Positions 63,462-64,000 of a DNA stretch of 64,000 nucleotides are shown here, one piece after another; position 1 is the first letter of the stretch; every line of letters begins with the position of its first letter. The DNA is from Bdellovibrio sp. SKB1291214. Lineage in GTDB: Bacteria > Bdellovibrionota > Bdellovibrionia > Bdellovibrionales > Bdellovibrionaceae. The DNA lies in NCBI RefSeq assembly GCF_002209355.2, contig NZ_CP106855.1, positions 1-64,000 on the forward strand, given 5' to 3'. The position numbers and the translations under genes are program-made. A model generated the notes under the pieces. That model saw only the letters and a program-made list of their open reading frames with translations. It was not told the origin of the DNA and searched no databases.

Positions 63462-63845
63462 ATGGCAGTAAAAAAACGTACAGAACCTGTTAGATACAAG
63501 GTTACCTTGAAAACGAAAGAGAGATTTGCGATTCCTGAAATGCTGATTCCAGCAGATTTCGCGAACGCCCTGAAAAGCTTTTTTAGCGACGAATTGATCG
63601 TTCGCAAAGCAGCCTACGTATTAGTCGAACGAAATCACGAGTTTAGTTATTTAGTCGCGGTGGACCTGAAGGTATATCCCGACGAAGCCTCGGAACAGTT
63701 AGCGAATCTAAAGAAGCGCCTGTGGCAATTTGTAAAAATTCAATATCAAGGTAAGTGGCCCTTAGATTTTGGAGTCTGGTCTGATGGTGTTATCGACTTC
63801 GCGGTCAGCAAAAAACCGGAACTCCTTCTGTACTCTAAAAAATAA
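63462..63845 (+). CDS. Hypothetical protein, 127 aa
   Basis: ATG 63462 follows GGGAG at about eight bases. The protein is soluble: basic start (MAVKKRTEPVRYKVTLKTKE), then alternating strands and helices (EFSYLVAVDLKVYPDEAS, KRLWQFVKIQYQGKWP). No family recognised. It is divergent from the L,D-transpeptidase gene across a 229-bp gap without further genes. Confidence 0.65.
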   Translation: MAVKKRTEPVRYKVTLKTKERFAIPEMLIPADFANALKSFFSDELIVRKAAYVLVERNHEFSYLVAVDLKVYPDEASEQLANLKKRLWQFVKIQYQGKWPLDFGVWSDGVIDFAVSKKPELLLYSKK

Positions 63846-64000
63846 CAATTCACGGCTCTTTTCTGGAAGATAATTCAAGATGTGCCACCAGTGTCTATAG
63901 CTTCACGGGAAGTGTTGTTTCAGATAATGTTGCCTCTGTTGGAGTAAGATCAACGAGGAATGGGGAAATTTTAAGCCCCTTCGTCGATGCCTCACGAAGC
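63846..64000. other. Window end without a recognised gene
   Basis: This 155-bp edge has no supported open frame, hairpin terminator or promoter. A gene may begin beyond the window. Confidence 0.5.

Overview
The window reads as chromosome of a Bdellovibrio-like predatory bacterium (Bdellovibrionota; inferred from gene content, no database search was possible). The clues are a myxobacterial-order type IV pilus block, a gliding-motility-type (Glt/Agl) envelope machine, an exported L,D-transpeptidase, many lipoproteins and housekeeping genes of deltaproteobacterial style. Almost everything from 61 kb back to 3 kb lies on the minus strand in long, tightly packed operons.

Layout. 0-3.2 kb: tRNA-Ala(TGC), a hypothetical gene, a cupin, rarA and a small exported protein. 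3.2-12.3 kb: a lipoprotein and the pilus operon, read on the minus strand as PhnD-like protein, PilH-like ATPase, PilI-like permease, pilD, pilM, pilN, pilO, pilP, pilQ. 12.3-18.2 kb: pyrimidine/carbamoyl phosphate genes pyrB, carA, an unknown gene, carB. 18.3-22.9 kb: three signal peptidase I genes and lepA. 23-26.1 kb: metK with a long leader, hpf, an MTA/SAH-nucleosidase-like gene and apt. 26.3-29.5 kb: rpoN, lptB and an LptC-LptA-like fusion. 29.5-41.2 kb: an eleven-kilobase Glt/Agl-like machine (two ExbD/TolR, one TolQ, an FHA-AgmX transducer, TPR proteins, two beta-barrels). 41.3-46.7 kb: kdsC, a TonB-like protein, kdsD, pyrG, kdsB, engB. 46.9-49.8 kb: a sigma-54 activator with an FHA sensor behind its own sigma-54 promoter, a FliL-like membrane protein and a lipoprotein. 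49.9-57 kb: polA, an HTH gene, ftsB, then a plus-strand accessory island, then eno. 57-64 kb: a coiled-coil protein, a CpaF-type ATPase, exported proteins, a DsbA-like lipoprotein, a HEPN protein and the L,D-transpeptidase.

Two things stand out. First, the plus-strand island at 53.46-55.56 kb sits between eno and ftsB, which are neighbours in many proteobacteria. It encodes a 45-residue peptide with a good ribosome binding site, a hairpin, a 2-oxoglutarate/Fe(II) oxygenase and an ABC exporter whose nucleotide-binding domain is drastically shortened. This looks like an undescribed modified-peptide (RiPP-like) system. Second, the classic order kdsD-kdsC-lptC-lptA-lptB-rpoN-hpf is preserved, but the Glt/Agl-like cassette lies between kdsC and the lpt genes, so LPS precursor synthesis, LPS export and an energised envelope machine are all encoded in one co-directional stretch.

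Regulatory structure is visible in several places: a near-perfect -24/-12 promoter before the sigma-54 activator, a hairpin that masks the polA ribosome binding site, a candidate structured RNA upstream of metK, a 15-bp palindrome in front of an exported protein, and a cluster of nested palindromes after eno. No CRISPR array, rRNA, transposase or prophage gene was seen.
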